Assembly: GCA_944389195.1 (NCBI GenBank) | Contig: CALXLM010000003.1 | Location: 16,309 to 80,308, forward strand | Source: an uncultured Opitutales bacterium | GTDB lineage: Bacteria > Verrucomicrobiota > Verrucomicrobiia > Opitutales > Intestinicryptomonadaceae | Direction of reading: 5' to 3' | Length of the DNA: 64,000 nucleotides | Shown: piece after piece, positions 53,773 through 61,832 of the stretch | Layout of the letters: every line of letters begins with the position of its first letter | Numbering within the stretch: position 1 is the first letter of the stretch | The notes under the pieces: generated by a model | Told to the model about the DNA's origin: nothing | What the model saw: only the letters and a program-made list of their open reading frames with translations | Database searches by the model: none | Position numbers and translations under genes: made by a program

Positions 53773-54837
53773 ATGAAAAAAATATCGTTTATTTCAGCAA
53801 CAGTGGTTTTTACATGCGCCACCTATGCGATAACCTCTCCCATAACTTCCAATGTGACTATTGTCGGGGAAGAGTCCTATAACGGTTCACTTACCATCAA
53901 CAGCGGCGCTCTTTTGACAATAGGCGAGTCTTCGTCGGCCGAAGGCTCCTTGATTCTTACCGCAAGCGGAGAAAACCCTCTGGTCAATGACGGAAAGATA
54001 GTGGTATCCGAATTCGGATCTTTGGCTGTGAACAGGACTGATTCTGTCAGTTGGTCGGCGGCTTCATATTCTGGCAATATTGACATATACGGCACTGTTT
54101 CAACCCAATATGGAACGGGTGGAATGGAATATAACGGATATAACCTTCAACTTAAGGTAGGTAAAACTGTTAATGTGTTTGATGGAGGAACCCTCACATT
54201 TAAAAACGGCGCGATGGGGATAAGCGGGGTTGTAAACCTGTATGCCGGTTCGCTTACAAAAGTGCAGAAAATTGTCTTCAACGGAACTTCATACGGAAGG
54301 CTTGTTGTGATGGGAGACAATATCTTGCAGAATGCGTCCGGAGGTTCGACACTTTCAAACGTTACATTTGGAAGCAACATTTCAAACACCCGCATTGATC
54401 TTAGGGGAAACACGAGTTTTGCGGTGGAGAGTTTGAGCCTGCAAAACATTAAAGATGTCGGATTTATACTTTCCGACAGCGAAGACTCGCTGATTTCCGT
54501 GGGGAAGATATCGATAAACATAAATAATGCCTATACCGGCACAGAGATGTTCGTATTGGATAATTTTAAAAACGACGTCTTTAAAATAGAAGATTATTCG
54601 AATTTATCCATAGTCGACGGAGACAAATTATCGGTTATAGACGGCACCAAGACTGTTCTGTTTAATTTGTCGGCCACGGACGCTGGGGGCACGGAAATAA
54701 CTCTCGGAGAAAACGAAAAGTGGGTCATAACGTCGGACGGCTATTTGAACATTGTTCCAGAGCCGGCTGAATGGGCCGCCGCATTTGGGGCGTTGGCGGC
54801 GGCATTCGTTTCAATTATGGGGCGCCGCCGTAAATAG
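53773..54837 (+). CDS. Surface protein with PEP-CTERM sorting signal
   Basis: 354 residues. A signal peptide (~1-20, KKISFISATVVFTCATYA) precedes a Ser/Thr/Gly/Asn-rich region made of short beta strands, resembling a passenger beta-helix (NGSLTINSGALLTIGESSS). The C-terminus is VPEPAEWAAAFGALAAAFV followed by GRRRK, i.e. Val-Pro-Glu-Pro, a hydrophobic helix and a basic tail, the hallmark of PEP-CTERM/exosortase substrates in Verrucomicrobiota and others. The exosortase is not in the window. A terminator follows at 54859. The AT-rich upstream region suggests strong or regulated transcription. Confidence 0.85.
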   Translation: MKKISFISATVVFTCATYAITSPITSNVTIVGEESYNGSLTINSGALLTIGESSSAEGSLILTASGENPLVNDGKIVVSEFGSLAVNRTDSVSWSAASYSGNIDIYGTVSTQYGTGGMEYNGYNLQLKVGKTVNVFDGGTLTFKNGAMGISGVVNLYAGSLTKVQKIVFNGTSYGRLVVMGDNILQNASGGSTLSNVTFGSNISNTRIDLRGNTSFAVESLSLQNIKDVGFILSDSEDSLISVGKISININNAYTGTEMFVLDNFKNDVFKIEDYSNLSIVDGDKLSVIDGTKTVLFNLSATDAGGTEITLGENEKWVITSDGYLNIVPEPAEWAAAFGALAAAFVSIMGRRRK

Positions 54838-54858
54838 AACACAAAAAATTGCTCGTTA

Positions 54859-54885
54859 AAGCTCTCCGGTGCGGGGAGCTTTTTT
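54859..54885 (+). terminator. Terminator of the PEP-CTERM gene
   Basis: AAGCTCTCC (54859-54867), loop GGTGC, GGGGAGCTT (54873-54881) with one G-T pair, followed by a T tract to 54885. Confidence 0.75.
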
Positions 54886-54948
54886 ATTTTGAAAAAAATG
54901 TGAACACGAATCTGCTTGCGTTTGTCTAAACTTACTGCATAAAACCTT

Positions 54949-56550
54949 ATGAATTTTTTGGGGCGGAGTGCCGTTCCAAATGAAAAAATGAATTTTGAAT
55001 TGTTTGATTGGAACTCTGTAATACTTGGCGTTCTGGCTACTTGCCTGTTTGCCGAGTGCATAATTTTGGTTGTCCGCGTAAATTCGCTTAAGAACAAGAT
55101 GGAGGCAGAGGCGGAAGCGATAAGAAGCGACGAATTTGTAAAATACGAAAAAAAGCGCAATGAGTTGGAAATGCTCTTGAAAGAGCGCGAAATAGAACTT
55201 AAGTCGGAATACGAAGACATGCTCTCTTTAGCGAGGGCGGCAAAGCGCGAACAAGACGAGAAGCTTGCCGAAGCCAAGATACGCGTTCAGAACGCCGAGC
55301 GTGCGGCCGAACGCGCCGACGCCGAATATACAAGGTTTGCAAAAATGCGGGACGAATACCGCAGAAAATCGGAGGAATACGCCGTAAAATTGGCGGGGCT
55401 TGTAAAACTCGACATAGAGGACATTCGTGAGGACGCAAAACGCGAAATAGAAAAAAAGTGCCTTGAGGATCTGGCCCTATACCGCTCCGAGATTCTCGAA
55501 AAATCGAAAAAGGAGGCCGACGACACCGCCCAGAGAATCATCGCCGATGCAATGCAGCGAATTTCGGCATCCGTCCCGCAATCTGTCCAGTCTACCGCGG
55601 TAAAAATCCCCGACGACGCCATGAAAGGGAGGCTGATAGGGCGCGAGGGGCGAAATATACGTTCGTTTGAGGCGGCTACGGGCACAACCCTCATCATAGA
55701 CGAAACGCCCGACAGCGTGTTTATTTCTTCGTTCAATCCCGTGCGCAGGGAGGTGGCGAAGATGGCGTTGGAGGCTCTTGTTAGCGACGGAAGAATAAAT
55801 CCGGCTTCGATAGAGGATGCCGCCGAGAAGGCGAAAGGCATGGTGTCGCAGAGGGCGTACGATATAGGCGCAAAAGCCGCGGAATCGTTGGGCCTGCTTC
55901 GGGTTCATCCCGAAATATTGACTGCAGTGGGCAATCTTTCCTTTCATTTGTCGATGAATCAGGACACGCTCGCGCATTCGATGGAGACCGCCAAGCTCTG
56001 CGCGCTTATCGCTTCGGAGCTGAATTGTGACACGGCTATAGCAAAAAGGGCGGGGCTATTCCACGATATAGGCAAGGCTCTTCCCGATTCCGATTTGTCG
56101 CATGCGCGCGCCGGAGCGGCTTTTTTGGCGCGGTGCGGGGAGTCGGAAATAATAGTCAACGCGGTGGAGTCGCACCACGGAGAATCGGTTTCCAACAGCA
56201 TATACGCTACGATAGTGCGCATAGCCGATTCGCTTTCGGCCACCAGACCCGGCGCGCGAATGGAGGCAACCGAAGGCTATATACGCCGCATAAAGACCTT
56301 GGAAAGCGCGGCTCTCGATTTTCCCGGTGTCGCGGGGGCTTACGTATTGCAGGCGGGGCGCGAATTGCGCGTCGTCGTGTCCCCGGACGCAGTAAGCGAC
56401 GTCGAGGCGCAAGAGATCGCCAGAAACATAAGGCTTAAAATAGAGGAAAAAGTCGACAATTCCCTGGCGGTTAAAATAACGCTCATACGCGAGCAGCGCT
56501 TTACCGAATTTGCAAGGCCATCCGGAAAATCCGCCGCCGATAAGATATGA
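54949..56550 (+). CDS. rny: Ribonuclease Y
   Basis: 533 residues. Domains in order: N-terminal membrane helix (SVILGVLATCLFAECIILVV), long coiled coil (~50-210), KH domain (PDDAMKGRLIGREGRNIRSFEAATG) and HD domain with the catalytic HD in LFHDIGKA plus VESHHGE. It is a membrane-bound endoribonuclease that starts mRNA decay. The start at 54949 could be replaced by the ATG at 54988 (MNFELFDW), which gives the shorter pre-helix segment usual in the family. Single-gene unit. Confidence 0.94.
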   Translation: MNFLGRSAVPNEKMNFELFDWNSVILGVLATCLFAECIILVVRVNSLKNKMEAEAEAIRSDEFVKYEKKRNELEMLLKEREIELKSEYEDMLSLARAAKREQDEKLAEAKIRVQNAERAAERADAEYTRFAKMRDEYRRKSEEYAVKLAGLVKLDIEDIREDAKREIEKKCLEDLALYRSEILEKSKKEADDTAQRIIADAMQRISASVPQSVQSTAVKIPDDAMKGRLIGREGRNIRSFEAATGTTLIIDETPDSVFISSFNPVRREVAKMALEALVSDGRINPASIEDAAEKAKGMVSQRAYDIGAKAAESLGLLRVHPEILTAVGNLSFHLSMNQDTLAHSMETAKLCALIASELNCDTAIAKRAGLFHDIGKALPDSDLSHARAGAAFLARCGESEIIVNAVESHHGESVSNSIYATIVRIADSLSATRPGARMEATEGYIRRIKTLESAALDFPGVAGAYVLQAGRELRVVVSPDAVSDVEAQEIARNIRLKIEEKVDNSLAVKITLIREQRFTEFARPSGKSAADKI

Positions 56551-56866
56551 TTTTTTAGTTGCCTTCGCAGCCGGGCGCTTGATAAGACGGCAGATTTTAA
56601 TTTTGCCGCGCATTTTGGCGGTATGCCGAAGGCGCGCAGTAGAGTTTTCATAGGTGGCAAGCGGCCTTCGCAGCCGGGCGCTACCGGTGGGGCGAAACAT
56701 TACCTTAATAAAGTTTTTCGATTGGCCCGCCAGCCATGCCGCTGTTTGCCGCGCGGACATTGCCGCACTTAGGGCGCGGGAATCGATGCGGATTGCGGCT
56801 TCGCGTTAATTTCCGGGACACGGCAGATAAAAAAGCGTCCGAGCCGTCCGCACCGGTGTGGGCGGG
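56551..56866. other. Intergenic region downstream of rny with a 19-base direct repeat
   Basis: 316 bases between convergent genes. A perfect 19-base direct repeat (starts GCCTTCGCAGCC) lies at 56561-56579 and 56664-56682, 103 bases apart, and GC-rich text follows. No gene, RNA or clear terminator was recognised. Confidence 0.5.
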
Positions 56867-57604
56867 TTAATTAGTTTTTTTCAGAAGCGCTTTCGTTTTC
56901 TCTATTTGGTCGGCGATAAGTTTTTTGATGGGGGAGTCCGGCTCTGTATCCCTCAATACGGATTCCAGAACTTCTACCGCCTTTCCGAATTTCCCGTTTT
57001 TTACAAGAAGCGAAGCGTAAATTCTGCGCGCGTAAACCGTCGGTTCCGGAAGCGAGGCAAGCGGCGCATAACATTCTTCGGCAAGTTTGAAATCGCCTTC
57101 GGAAATAGCGATTTGCCCCTTTTGCAAAAGTATTTCGCCGTTGTTCGGGAATAGGGCGAGCGCCTTGTCGAGAAATTTTATCGCGGCCGCGGCCTGGCGC
57201 GATTTAAAAATTCGAAGCGCAGCCTCCGTGCGCTGTGCGGGCGGAAGCTTTTGGAGCATCCAGTGGGGGGTGTCGAAAGCTATTATCGCCGCTCCCTGCG
57301 TCCAAAATATTGTCATGTATGGATCTATCGTCGTCGCAAGTTCGATTGCCGAGACGCATCCTGATATGTCCTTTCTTTCCCAATCCACATATCCCTTTAT
57401 CCATGCAAAATCGGAGATGAGCGATCTGTATCCGCCCAAAAGCCCCCAAAGGGCTCCTGCGCCGCGCGCGGCTTTGACGGCGTCAGCCGATACCGACCTT
57501 TCTCCGGACAGTGCGGCGCTCTTGAAAGGCGAGCCGGCAATACCGGCACATATAAACAGCATGGCCGCAACCAGCAGGGATTCTACTTTCTGCAAAAACG
57601 GCAT
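56867..57604 (-). CDS. TPR-like protein linked to an ABC exporter
   Basis: 245 residues from the ATG at 57604, which clears the stop of the permease gene by 1 base; the frame continues upstream to 57631. An N-terminal signal or anchor (SLLVAAMLFICAGIAG) is followed by helical repeats of TPR type (AIKFLDKALALFPNNGEILLQKG, AEECYAPLASLPEPTVYARR), with a WERKDISGCVSAIELATTIDPY repeat before them. Probably periplasmic or membrane-attached. It is the last gene of the acyP-ABC unit; a role in the transporter's function is inference from position only. Confidence 0.7.
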   Translation of the reverse strand: MPFLQKVESLLVAAMLFICAGIAGSPFKSAALSGERSVSADAVKAARGAGALWGLLGGYRSLISDFAWIKGYVDWERKDISGCVSAIELATTIDPYMTIFWTQGAAIIAFDTPHWMLQKLPPAQRTEAALRIFKSRQAAAAIKFLDKALALFPNNGEILLQKGQIAISEGDFKLAEECYAPLASLPEPTVYARRIYASLLVKNGKFGKAVEVLESVLRDTEPDSPIKKLIADQIEKTKALLKKTN

Positions 57605-57605
57605 G

Positions 57606-58400
57606 TCAAAATTCCCGCCTTGAAGATCCAAATGCCGCCGCTGCCACCGCCGCGAAGGAATAGAGCGCGGCGTAGGCGCATGCAGCGGCGAATTGTCCGG
57701 TGTCTATCGGCCCGAATGCAAACGATTCAAGGGCGCTGAAAACGTGGAAGTCGGGGAAAATGTAAGATGCTAACCTTGCAAAGCCCTCCGATTTCCCCCC
57801 GAGCCAAAGCGTCACCTCTCCGGCGGTTGATGCGGCCAACACCATAAACGATACTATTACTGAGAAAAGCAGCGACGATGAAACGGAGCATATAAACGCC
57901 GATACGGCCGATATGGCGCACAATTTGCACCATTGGGCGAATGCGAACGCGCAAACTCCGGCATAGTTTGTAGAAAGGCCGGCGGACAGGCGCGCTTCGG
58001 AATTTCCGAATCCAAGCCTTGTGATGAAAAGCATTGCGCATGTGGCGGCTGCAATCGCAAATGCAAACAGAGCAAGAGCCATGGCTGCCCCGAAAAATTT
58101 TCCCGCCGCAAACTGCGCGAATCCCACAGGTTTGGAAAGAAGCGTTATTGCGGTTTTGTTTTCGATTTCGGAGTGGAATATTTGGCATGTGGCTACAACC
58201 GCCATAATCGAGCCGAAGAATCCGAGAGCGCCCGAACCGAAGTCGAAAACGAAGCGGAGCTGCTCGTGCCCGAGATCGAGCGAAAGCAGGTATTTTGACG
58301 ACAGCACCAGCGCCAGGGCTACCAGCGCGATTATCAGCATGAGTTTCTGCCTGAGTGTTTCGTGCAGGGTATTGATAGATATGAGCGTTATATTTCTCAT
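57606..58400 (-). CDS. ABC-2-type exporter permease
   Basis: 264 residues with about six hydrophobic segments. The N-terminal LHETLRQKLMLIIALVALALVLSS segment and the HSEIENKTAITLLSKPVG motif are typical of ABC-2/NatB-type permeases. It overlaps the ATPase gene by 4 bases (ATGA), which is firm evidence for one complex. Substrate unknown. The TPR-like gene follows after 1 base. Confidence 0.83.
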   Translation of the reverse strand: MRNITLISINTLHETLRQKLMLIIALVALALVLSSKYLLSLDLGHEQLRFVFDFGSGALGFFGSIMAVVATCQIFHSEIENKTAITLLSKPVGFAQFAAGKFFGAAMALALFAFAIAAATCAMLFITRLGFGNSEARLSAGLSTNYAGVCAFAFAQWCKLCAISAVSAFICSVSSSLLFSVIVSFMVLAASTAGEVTLWLGGKSEGFARLASYIFPDFHVFSALESFAFGPIDTGQFAAACAYAALYSFAAVAAAAFGSSRREF

Positions 58401-59239
58401 TTGCCGGCCTCCACGGTCCTTTTAAAAAATTCCTCCAGCGAGATTTTTGCCGCAGATTTTTCAACTACATTTGCGCCAAGCGAAGCGGCGAATTCCGATA
58501 TTTTTGCGAGCGTTTTGGCGTCGGCGCCGTCTATATCCAAGCGGACGCGACCGTCTATCTCTAAAAGCTTGTCCATTTTCCCTATTGCCGCGATTTTTCC
58601 GGAACACAATATTGCCGCGCGCGAGCAGAGCTTTTCCACTTCGCTCATCATGTGCGAGCACAGCAAAACGGTTTTCCCGTCGTTTTTTAGGCGCGTGACG
58701 ATGGCCGCCATGTCGGCGGCGCCTATCGGATCGAGGCCAGAGGCGGGTTCGTCGAGAATTACGAGACTGGGGTTGTGTACTATGGCCTGCGCCAAGCCTG
58801 CGCGCTGTAGCATGCCTTTGGAGTAGAGCCCGACCTGGCGGTTTGCCGCGTCCGACAATCCGACCGTATCGAGCGCCTTTTCGGCCGCGGCAGTTGCTTT
58901 CTCAGACTTCATTCCGCACAATTTCGCGTAGAACGATACGAGTTCAATTCCGGTGAGATATTTGTAAAAATACGGATTTTCCGGAAGGTACCCGATGTGT
59001 TTTTTTGCGTCTTTTGATACGGGCTTTCCGAAAATCCTGCATTCGCCGGAATTTGGCCTGAGCAAGCCGAGAATTATTTTTATCGTAGTGCTTTTTCCGG
59101 CGCCGTTGGGGCCTATCAGCCCGAAGACTTCGCCCTCGCCAATCGACATGGATATTCCGTCGAGCGCTTTTACGGCTATGCCTCGAATCCCGTATTTGTA
59201 GTATTTTTTGAGATTTGAGATCTCTATGGCGGCGTTCAT
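58397..59239 (-). CDS. ABC transporter ATP-binding protein
   Basis: 280 residues. Walker A GPNGAGKST (residues ~41-49), Q-loop region LPENPYFY, signature YSKGMLQRAGLAQAI, Walker B LVILDEPASGLDP and the H-loop CSHMMSEVE are all in place. The C-terminal ~60 residues are the extra domain common in ABC-2 exporters. It forms an exporter with the permease encoded next. Confidence 0.92.
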   Translation of the reverse strand: MNAAIEISNLKKYYKYGIRGIAVKALDGISMSIGEGEVFGLIGPNGAGKSTTIKIILGLLRPNSGECRIFGKPVSKDAKKHIGYLPENPYFYKYLTGIELVSFYAKLCGMKSEKATAAAEKALDTVGLSDAANRQVGLYSKGMLQRAGLAQAIVHNPSLVILDEPASGLDPIGAADMAAIVTRLKNDGKTVLLCSHMMSEVEKLCSRAAILCSGKIAAIGKMDKLLEIDGRVRLDIDGADAKTLAKISEFAASLGANVVEKSAAKISLEEFFKRTVEAGK

Positions 59240-59240
59240 A

Positions 59241-59522
59241 TCAGAGCCTTATTTGGAATCCCTTGTAGGAATGCGGGGTAAAATCCTCCCGCTCTTCAGA
59301 TGATTTTATAAAGCCTTCCATGGTTTTCGATATCTCCGAGGCGAATTCGCGCACTTGCTGTTTGTCGCCCGACGCCACGAGGTGCACTCTGCCGTCTTCG
59401 AGGTTTTCCACATATCCGCAAACGTCGAAACCTGAGGCTATGGCGGAGGTTTTGTACCTGAATCCGACGCCTTGCACACGTCCCGAGTACCAAACTTGCA
59501 GTCGGTAATTTTCTGATTCCAT
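59241..59522 (-). CDS. acyP: Acylphosphatase
   Basis: 93 residues, the standard size. The signature SGRVQGVGFRY (catalytic Arg) and YVENLEDGRVHLVASGD (catalytic Asn in the family's GxVxNxxDG motif) are intact. It hydrolyses carboxyl-phosphate bonds such as acetyl or carbamoyl phosphate. It is 1 base upstream of the ABC ATPase gene and is the first gene of that unit. Confidence 0.93.
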   Translation of the reverse strand: MESENYRLQVWYSGRVQGVGFRYKTSAIASGFDVCGYVENLEDGRVHLVASGDKQQVREFASEISKTMEGFIKSSEEREDFTPHSYKGFQIRL

Positions 59523-59585
59523 GGGGCTTTCATTTCATATAGTCGGCATTCTTGCAACTTTTTTTACAGGCAAAAAACTTTGCTC

Positions 59586-59614
59586 TTGAAATTTGGAACG
59601 CTGTTAAATTTAAT
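59586..59614 (+). promoter_or_regulatory. Candidate promoter of the FKBP gene
   Basis: TTGAAA (59586-59591) and TTTAAT (59609-59614) separated by 17 bases, giving a leader of about 50 bases to the ATG at 59674. Confidence 0.4.
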
Positions 59615-59673
59615 TTGTCTTAACATGAGTCGATAAAAATCAAACAATTAAACCGACAAGTAAAACAGAAAGA

Positions 59674-60438
59674 ATGAAATTGAAAAAAACAATAATTGCG
59701 TCAATGGCGGCTATGGCCGCTTTTGCATCGGCAACGTATGCGGCCGACAACACCAACGACGAATACATCAAGACTTTCGGCATGATGATGTTCGAACGCA
59801 ACGGCCTTTCGGACCTAAAACTGACTCCCGCGGAATTTGACGTTTTCGTGGCCGGTATGAGGGATTCCTACGAAGGCAAGAAAATGCCCGCAAACATTCA
59901 GGAGATGGGGCCCAAAATGTTGCAGTATTTGAGCGCCCGAGCCGAGGCCAATATAGCTAAGGAGGCGGAAAAAGCAGAGGCTGCAGCCGCCGAATATTGG
60001 AAGGAGCTTGAGAAAAAAGAGGGAATAAACAAAACGCAGACCGGATTGGCTTACGAAATTATCAAAAAAGGAAGCGGACCGACGCCCAAGGAAGATTCCG
60101 ATGTGACGATAAAATATACCGGAAAACTTATAGACGGCACCGTATTCGACTCGACCGATAAAACCGGCCAGCCTGCCACGTTTAATCTTTCAAAGGTAAT
60201 TCCCGGATTCCGCGAAGGTTTGCAAAAAGTTGCCAAGGGAGGGAAAGCCCGCCTGTACATTCCGGCGAAGCTCGGCTATGGGAAGCAGCCCGTACCCGGT
60301 ATTCCTGTAAATTCAACCCTCATTTTTGACGTCGAAGTCTTAGATGTAGATCCGGCGGGTGCAGCGGCACCTGTACCGGAACCGTCGGCTCCCGCCCAGC
60401 CTGCGGCAACGCCGAATGCAAATTCGAACGCGAAATAA
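59674..60438 (+). CDS. Exported FKBP-type peptidyl-prolyl isomerase (Mip/FkpA-like)
   Basis: 254 residues. Signal peptide ~1-23 (ending ATYAA), FKBP N-terminal dimerisation helices (~28-125, with EANIAKEAEKAEAAAAEYWK), then the catalytic FKBP domain (~128-228) with KYTGKLIDGTVFDST, PGFREGLQKV, KARLYIPAKLGYG and STLIFDVEVLDV. The last ~25 residues are Pro/Ala/Asn-rich and probably unstructured. It helps to fold envelope proteins in the periplasm. A clean terminator follows 20 bases after the stop. Confidence 0.93.
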   Translation: MKLKKTIIASMAAMAAFASATYAADNTNDEYIKTFGMMMFERNGLSDLKLTPAEFDVFVAGMRDSYEGKKMPANIQEMGPKMLQYLSARAEANIAKEAEKAEAAAAEYWKELEKKEGINKTQTGLAYEIIKKGSGPTPKEDSDVTIKYTGKLIDGTVFDSTDKTGQPATFNLSKVIPGFREGLQKVAKGGKARLYIPAKLGYGKQPVPGIPVNSTLIFDVEVLDVDPAGAAAPVPEPSAPAQPAATPNANSNAK

Positions 60439-60458
60439 CGCTGGCACGGCATTTTTTC

Positions 60459-60489
60459 AAAACCGCCTTTTTTGAAGGCGGTTTTTTTT
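60459..60489 (+). terminator. Terminator of the FKBP gene
   Basis: AAAACCGCCTT (60459-60469), loop TTTTG, AAGGCGGTTTT (60475-60485), with T continuing to 60489. Perfect 11-base stem. Confidence 0.85.
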
Positions 60490-60729
60490 GTTTAACCGGC
60501 AAGCGATTTCACCGCCCTTGGCGCCGCGTTCAAATTACGGGCGCTTTATATTTAAACTCGAACGGGGGCGCATTATTTTTATGAACTGGGCGTCTATCCG
60601 CGCATTTATTCCGATGAATACGGCGTGCGGATATGCAGGCGGGATCGGCATTTTTGCGGGGTGTACGGTTTATCGGGTTATGTTGCCGAATTTTTTACGT
60701 TAACAATTTTAAAAAGTAGGCGGAAAATC

Positions 60730-60759
60730 TTGACTTTGTGCGAACATGCGGCGAGTATC
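60730..60759 (+). promoter_or_regulatory. Candidate promoter of tRNA-Pro
   Basis: TTGACT at 60730-60735 with GAGTAT/TATCTT around 60754-60761 as a weak -10, 18-20 bases downstream, ending about 15 bases before the mature tRNA 5' end. Confidence 0.35.
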
Positions 60760-60775
60760 TTTTGAATTAATTTGT

Positions 60776-60853
60776 CGGGCGGTGGCGCAGTCTGGCTAGC
60801 GCATCTGGTTTGGGACCAGAGGGTCGGGGGTTCGAATCCCTTCCGCCCGACCA
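60776..60853 (+). tRNA. tRNA-Pro (anticodon TGG)
   Basis: 78 nucleotides with the 3' CCA encoded. The acceptor stem CGGGCGG (60776-60782) pairs with CCGCCCG (60843-60849), A is the discriminator and CCA follows at 60851-60853. The anticodon stem TCTGG/CCAGA (60804-60808, 60816-60820) closes the loop TTTGGGA, placing TGG at 60811-60813. GGTTCGAATCC forms the T arm. The first-base C1-G72 pair is as expected for proline tRNAs. Mobile elements often integrate at such tRNA 3' ends, and accessory sequence lies downstream. Confidence 0.97.
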
Positions 60854-60965
60854 TTTTAAAACTGTTAGCTTATTTGATTTGGCCCAAAAGGTTTGAGGAT
60901 CTGCCGAAAGTCGCCGAAACCCGCTAAAATAGGGAAGGTTCGGCAATTGAGGCGGTGGGGGTTGC

Positions 60966-61030
60966 TTTGAGGGAAAAAACGTCGCGTGCGGGCCTTGCCG
61001 CAAAAAAATCGAACGTTTGAGGGAAAAAAC
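60966..61030. repeat. 15-base direct repeat downstream of tRNA-Pro
   Basis: TTTGAGGGAAAAAAC occurs at 60966-60980 and 61016-61030, 50 bases apart, in the non-coding stretch between the tRNA and the first nucleotidyltransferase remnant. Neither copy resembles the tRNA 3' end. Confidence 0.5.
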
Positions 61031-61081
61031 AGGTTTTTGCAATACTTTTGCAAAACCCTTGAAATTTTATCGCAACTCTTT

Positions 61082-61594
61082 TTACCATTCCTCCAAATTA
61101 CGGTCTTGCGGCTGTATGAAATCGAGGCCGATTAGCTTAAAAAGGTCTGACTCCTCCCGAAGGGACTTTTTTCGGATGCAGGGTATCGGTAAAATCATAG
61201 ACGCAACCGTCCTCGGCAAAGCAATCTACTGCGCGCAATCTTCTTAGAAATGTCTTCTGTACATAAGCAGTGGATTCTGTCCGCAACGCAAATATCAATC
61301 CACCAATTATTGGCGTCTGCATGGATATATCCACGGTGAAGCCATTTGTATTTGGAAGAATGCGCTGCGTGTTGCGTCCGTTTGCATCTCCTCGCACTTT
61401 ATCCCATTTTTCAACGGCTTCGATAAAATCGGTACAGTGACCGACAGAAACGCCGAACATATCCAGATTTTGCTTCGTGATACAGACGATTTCAATATCT
61501 TTGATAGTCTGCTTTTGGCGGAAGATAGAACCCGCAAATTCGATGCGATCGTAGCGGGCACGAGAATTTCGACGATTCTTATACCCTTGCGCGC
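61082..61594 (-). pseudogene. Pol X-type nucleotidyltransferase remnant, copy 1
   Basis: Three frames must be joined to read one protein: IVEILVPA near 61553-61584; then RYDRIEFAGSIFRQ through QTIKDIEIV, QNLDMFGVSVGHC and LIFALRTEST to about 61200; then IPCIRKKSLREESDLFKLIG and IQPQDRNLEEW, ending at 61082. GS plus DIEIV is the DNA polymerase beta/nucleotidyltransferase active site, which is kept. No start codon is available, and there are at least two frameshifts. The family is known to me mainly from phages and mobile elements. A second, more decayed copy lies at 63063-63359. Confidence 0.7.
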
Positions 61595-61832
61595 TTACTT
61601 AAATTACATTGCAAACCGTTGCAAGAACCTTGCAATAAACCTGGGATTTTCCAAATCTTATTTCATTTTTACGAAATCAAATTTCCCTATGCAGCGCCGC
61701 CGCTTTTCTTTTTGTGCGAACAAAAGCGCGGCTATCTTTTTGCCGCGCTTTTTGCGTGGGTTGGGGAACAGGATATTATTTTTTTTGTTTTGGCGGTACC
61801 GGCTTTGGGAAAATTTTTTTTTGAATAAATGC

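Larger units (their letters stand above)
60439..60775. other. Spacer between FKBP gene and tRNA-Pro
   Basis: 337 bases. Contains the FKBP terminator (60459-60489) and the likely tRNA promoter (60730-60759); the ~240 bases between show no gene. Confidence 0.5.

Noticed and set aside
60767..61042. 91-codon minus-strand frame across tRNA-Pro
   Set aside because: It is the antisense translation of the tRNA (GGRDSNPRPSG-type artefact) and not a gene.
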